14,557 bases of DNA from the NCBI GenBank assembly GCA_031547465.1, contig JAVBRX010000180.1:1-14557 (forward strand), read 5' to 3'. The translations under genes and the position numbers were made by a program. The notes under the pieces were generated by a model that was not told the origin of the DNA, did no database searches, and was given only the letters and a program-made list of their open reading frames with translations. Numbering within the stretch: position 1 is the first letter of the stretch; every line of letters starts with the position of its first letter. This stretch comes from Hohaiivirga sp031547465. GTDB lineage: Bacteria > Pseudomonadota > Alphaproteobacteria > Rhizobiales > Beijerinckiaceae. Shown piece after piece: positions 12,604 through 14,557 of the stretch.

Positions 12604-14091
12604 ATGAAACAGCCGCAGTTTCCGATCCTCTACCCGACGCGACGTACCTTTGCCACGCGACGTACCTTTGCCATAGGTCTCGGCCTTGGCGTCAGTCTGA
12701 TTGCCCTGACACCACATGCCTTCGCACAGGCAAAGGATAAATCCTCTTCGGACGGGCAGGACGAAGCAGCAAAAGAAACGCTGCCGCTACCGATACGCTC
12801 GCAACACCACTGGCGCGTGTCCCCCGCAAGCCGGCGCCTGCACCCGGGATCGGCTTCACCGGCTTGGAACCTCAACGGACAGACCCCCGACCTCGTTCTC
12901 CGTGCTAAGTTTAATGAAAGCATTGATATTACAGTTGAAAATGGCGTCGACGCTCCTCTTTCCCTGCACTGGCACGGCGTACGCAACGCCAATGCGATGG
13001 ATGGCGTCGGCGGGCTGACGCAAGCGCCGATCCCGAAAGGAAAGACGTTCAGATACACCCTGACACCGCCCGATACCGGTACCTATCTGATCCGCCCGTG
13101 CGTTATCGGCGGCACCTCAGTTCCATCAGCGCTCGGCGTGCAAGGGGTGCTTATCGTCGAAGAACCGTCGCCGCCGCCGGTGGATCGGGAGTTTGTCCTC
13201 GTCATCGATGACTGGCTTCTGACGCCGGACGGCAGGCAGGCTTCATTCGGCGATTCCATAGCCGCCATCCATGGCCGCCTCGGCAATGTGATGAGCGTCA
13301 ACGGGACAGCGATTCCCCAAACCCTTCCTTCCCCGGCTGGTGCGCGGGTACGGCTGCGGCTCGTCAATGGCTGCAACGCCCGTGTCATGCACCTGCGATT
13401 CGACAATTTCAAAGTGTTCGTGGTTGCCGTTGACGGTCGCCCGACGAGCAGTTTCGAACCCTTGCGCTCGACATTGCCGTTCGGCCCCGGCTCCCGGTAC
13501 GATCTCCTGTTCGACATGCCGTCTGCAGGCGCGGTCCGACCGACGATCATGGCGCTTCTCAACTTGGAGATTCCGCTTCTATCCTTCGATCCGTCGCAAA
13601 GTGTCGTCAAACGGGAAGTACCGCTGCCGGAAATCGGCCCACTACCCGCCAACCAGCGCCTACCACAACAGATCCGCTTGCAGGATTCCTTGCGCCTTGA
13701 GCTTGCCCTGACCGGCCAGTTCCGGCTGAGCCCTGACGGTTCGGGCTACGAGATCATGGGCAACGGTAAAACCCTGTGGCGGATCAACGGCATTCCGGGC
13801 GAAGCAGGGATGCCCCCAGCCCTGAAAGTCAAGCGCGGCACCCCGGTGGTGCTGACCGTGCGCAACGAGACGCCGATGATCCAGCCGCTGCACCTGCACG
13901 GCCACGTTTTCCGACTGCTGCACCCGTTCGATGACGGCTGGGAGCCATACTGGCTCGATACGGTGATGATCCGGGAAAACAAAACCATTCTGATGGCCTT
14001 CATCGCCGACAATCCCGGCAAATGGCTCCTCGCCTCGACGGTGGCGGAACGTTTCGATGCTGGATTATGGACCTGGTTCCAGGTGGAGTGA
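12604..14091 (+). CDS. Tat-exported multicopper-oxidase-family protein with lost copper ligands
   Basis: Predicted periplasmic cupredoxin protein of 495 residues with a three-domain multicopper oxidase layout. The signal peptide has two TRRTF motifs (12-16 and 18-22), a hydrophobic stretch (IGLGLGVSLIAL) and AxA at 39-41. Motif 1 is intact (His122-Trp-His124-Gly). Motif 2 HSH is Arg164-Pro-Cys166. Motif 3 HPxHLH is Gln427-Pro-Leu-His430-Leu-His432. Motif 4 HCH...H....M is Ala477-Ser478-Thr479, Arg483, Leu488. All type 1 ligands are therefore gone, as are four of eight trinuclear histidines. Laccase-type electron transfer is unlikely; a structural role like that of FtsP/SufI, or a single type 2 copper site, are alternatives. 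The start at 12604 is chosen over upstream in-frame ATGs because AAGG precedes it and the signal peptide follows directly. It converges with the NAD(P)H-hydrate dehydratase gene. Confidence 0.9.
   Translation: MKQPQFPILYPTRRTFATRRTFAIGLGLGVSLIALTPHAFAQAKDKSSSDGQDEAAKETLPLPIRSQHHWRVSPASRRLHPGSASPAWNLNGQTPDLVLRAKFNESIDITVENGVDAPLSLHWHGVRNANAMDGVGGLTQAPIPKGKTFRYTLTPPDTGTYLIRPCVIGGTSVPSALGVQGVLIVEEPSPPPVDREFVLVIDDWLLTPDGRQASFGDSIAAIHGRLGNVMSVNGTAIPQTLPSPAGARVRLRLVNGCNARVMHLRFDNFKVFVVAVDGRPTSSFEPLRSTLPFGPGSRYDLLFDMPSAGAVRPTIMALLNLEIPLLSFDPSQSVVKREVPLPEIGPLPANQRLPQQIRLQDSLRLELALTGQFRLSPDGSGYEIMGNGKTLWRINGIPGEAGMPPALKVKRGTPVVLTVRNETPMIQPLHLHGHVFRLLHPFDDGWEPYWLDTVMIRENKTILMAFIADNPGKWLLASTVAERFDAGLWTWFQVE
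12637..12672 (+). repeat. Perfect tandem 18-bp repeat encoding the twin-arginine motif twice
   Basis: Two identical head-to-tail copies of an 18-bp unit (12637-12654 and 12655-12672), in frame, each encoding Thr-Arg-Arg-Thr-Phe-Ala inside the Tat signal peptide. No base differs, which points to a recent slippage or unequal-crossover event. Confidence 0.95.
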
Positions 14092-14098
14092 GCAACGC

Positions 14099-14557
14099 TC
14101 AGGCCAGATGATTATTTTCGCCGTGCATGCGTTCCCAATCTTGCAGCAGTTCTGGCAATGCCTCGGGGATATCCTCGGCGATCAGACCACGCCCGTAGCG
14201 CATTCCGGCTTCGGCATGGAGCCACACGGCGGCGCAGGCGGCATCGAATGCTGCCATCCCCTGTGCCATCAGCCCGGCGACGATCCCCGCCAAAACGTCG
14301 CCGGAGCCTGCCGTCGCCAGATGCGGGCTGCCGTTACCGTTGATGACAGCGTGCCCGTCCGGAGCGGCGATGACGGTATCGGCCCCCTTGAGCACGACAA
14401 CCGCCGCCGTGAAAGCCGCAGCACGGCGGGCGCGCTCCAGGCGGGAAGCAGGATGAAGAATGTCGGCCTGCTCGGCGAACAGCCGTCGGAATTCCCCCTC
14501 ATGCGGCGTCAACACCGCCTTCGCATTTCGGAACGCACCCAGCAATTCGTTTGACAA
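14099..14557 (-). CDS. nnrD: ADP/ATP-dependent NAD(P)H-hydrate dehydratase domain, N-terminus off window
   Basis: Metabolite-repair enzyme that uses ADP or ATP to dehydrate damaged NADHX or NADPHX. The last 152 residues are visible: LTPHEGEF near the left, KGADTVIAAPDG in the middle, then the signature HLATAGSGDVLAGIVAGL, whose Asp is the family's catalytic residue, and a C-terminal helical part with AVWLHAEAG. The frame is open to the window edge; the TTG at 14555-14557 is not taken as a start, since the family is ~280 residues alone and ~500 when fused to the epimerase domain (NnrE). Which form this is cannot be seen. Its stop lies 7 bp from the stop of the convergent cupredoxin gene. Confidence 0.94.
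   Translation of the reverse strand: MSNELLGAFRNAKAVLTPHEGEFRRLFAEQADILHPASRLERARRAAAFTAAVVVLKGADTVIAAPDGHAVINGNGSPHLATAGSGDVLAGIVAGLMAQGMAAFDAACAAVWLHAEAGMRYGRGLIAEDIPEALPELLQDWERMHGENNHLA

Overview
The window looks like chromosome from an alphaproteobacterium, most likely of the Hyphomicrobiales (Rhizobiales). The reasons are the contiguous block tig-clpP-clpX-lon-hupB on one strand, the style of the HU, Lon and ClpP proteins, and an integrase family common in that order. The order-level assignment is inference; no rRNA or other marker is present. Core genes sit near 58% G+C in the stretches I sampled.

Layout, left to right. (1) 1-1964, minus strand: thioredoxin (trxA) followed by the beta subunit of 3-methylcrotonyl-CoA carboxylase, cut by the left edge. 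(2) About 2011-4800: an accessory segment between trxA and the 3' end of a tRNA-Val gene. It holds an intact tyrosine integrase (+), a very AT-rich gap, a low-G+C membrane O-acyltransferase (-), and the orphaned 3' tail of a second, diverged integrase 48 bp from the tRNA. This is a small island at a tRNA, probably built by more than one integration. (3) 4801-12330, minus strand: the proteostasis block, transcribed as tig, clpP, clpX, lon, hupB (HU), with tRNA-Leu(UAG) before it and tRNA-Val(UAC) after it. Trigger factor folds nascent chains, ClpXP and Lon degrade unfolded or tagged proteins, and HU compacts DNA. Hairpins after tig, lon and hupB suggest separate transcripts rather than one long operon. 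(4) 12604-14091, plus strand: a Tat-exported cupredoxin protein of the multicopper oxidase superfamily that has lost all type 1 copper ligands and half of the trinuclear-site histidines. It converges, with 7 bp between the stops, on (5) the C-terminal part of an ADP/ATP-dependent NAD(P)H-hydrate dehydratase, cut by the right edge.

Points most worth a second look: the degenerate multicopper oxidase, which keeps exactly the His pairs of motifs 1 and 3, including the two that bind type 2 copper in homologs; the perfect 18-bp duplication that gives it two consecutive twin-arginine motifs; the two-integrase tRNA island with its acyltransferase cargo; and an antitoxin-like leader on the integrase. 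I found no CRISPR array, no insertion sequence and no clearly new multi-gene defence system.
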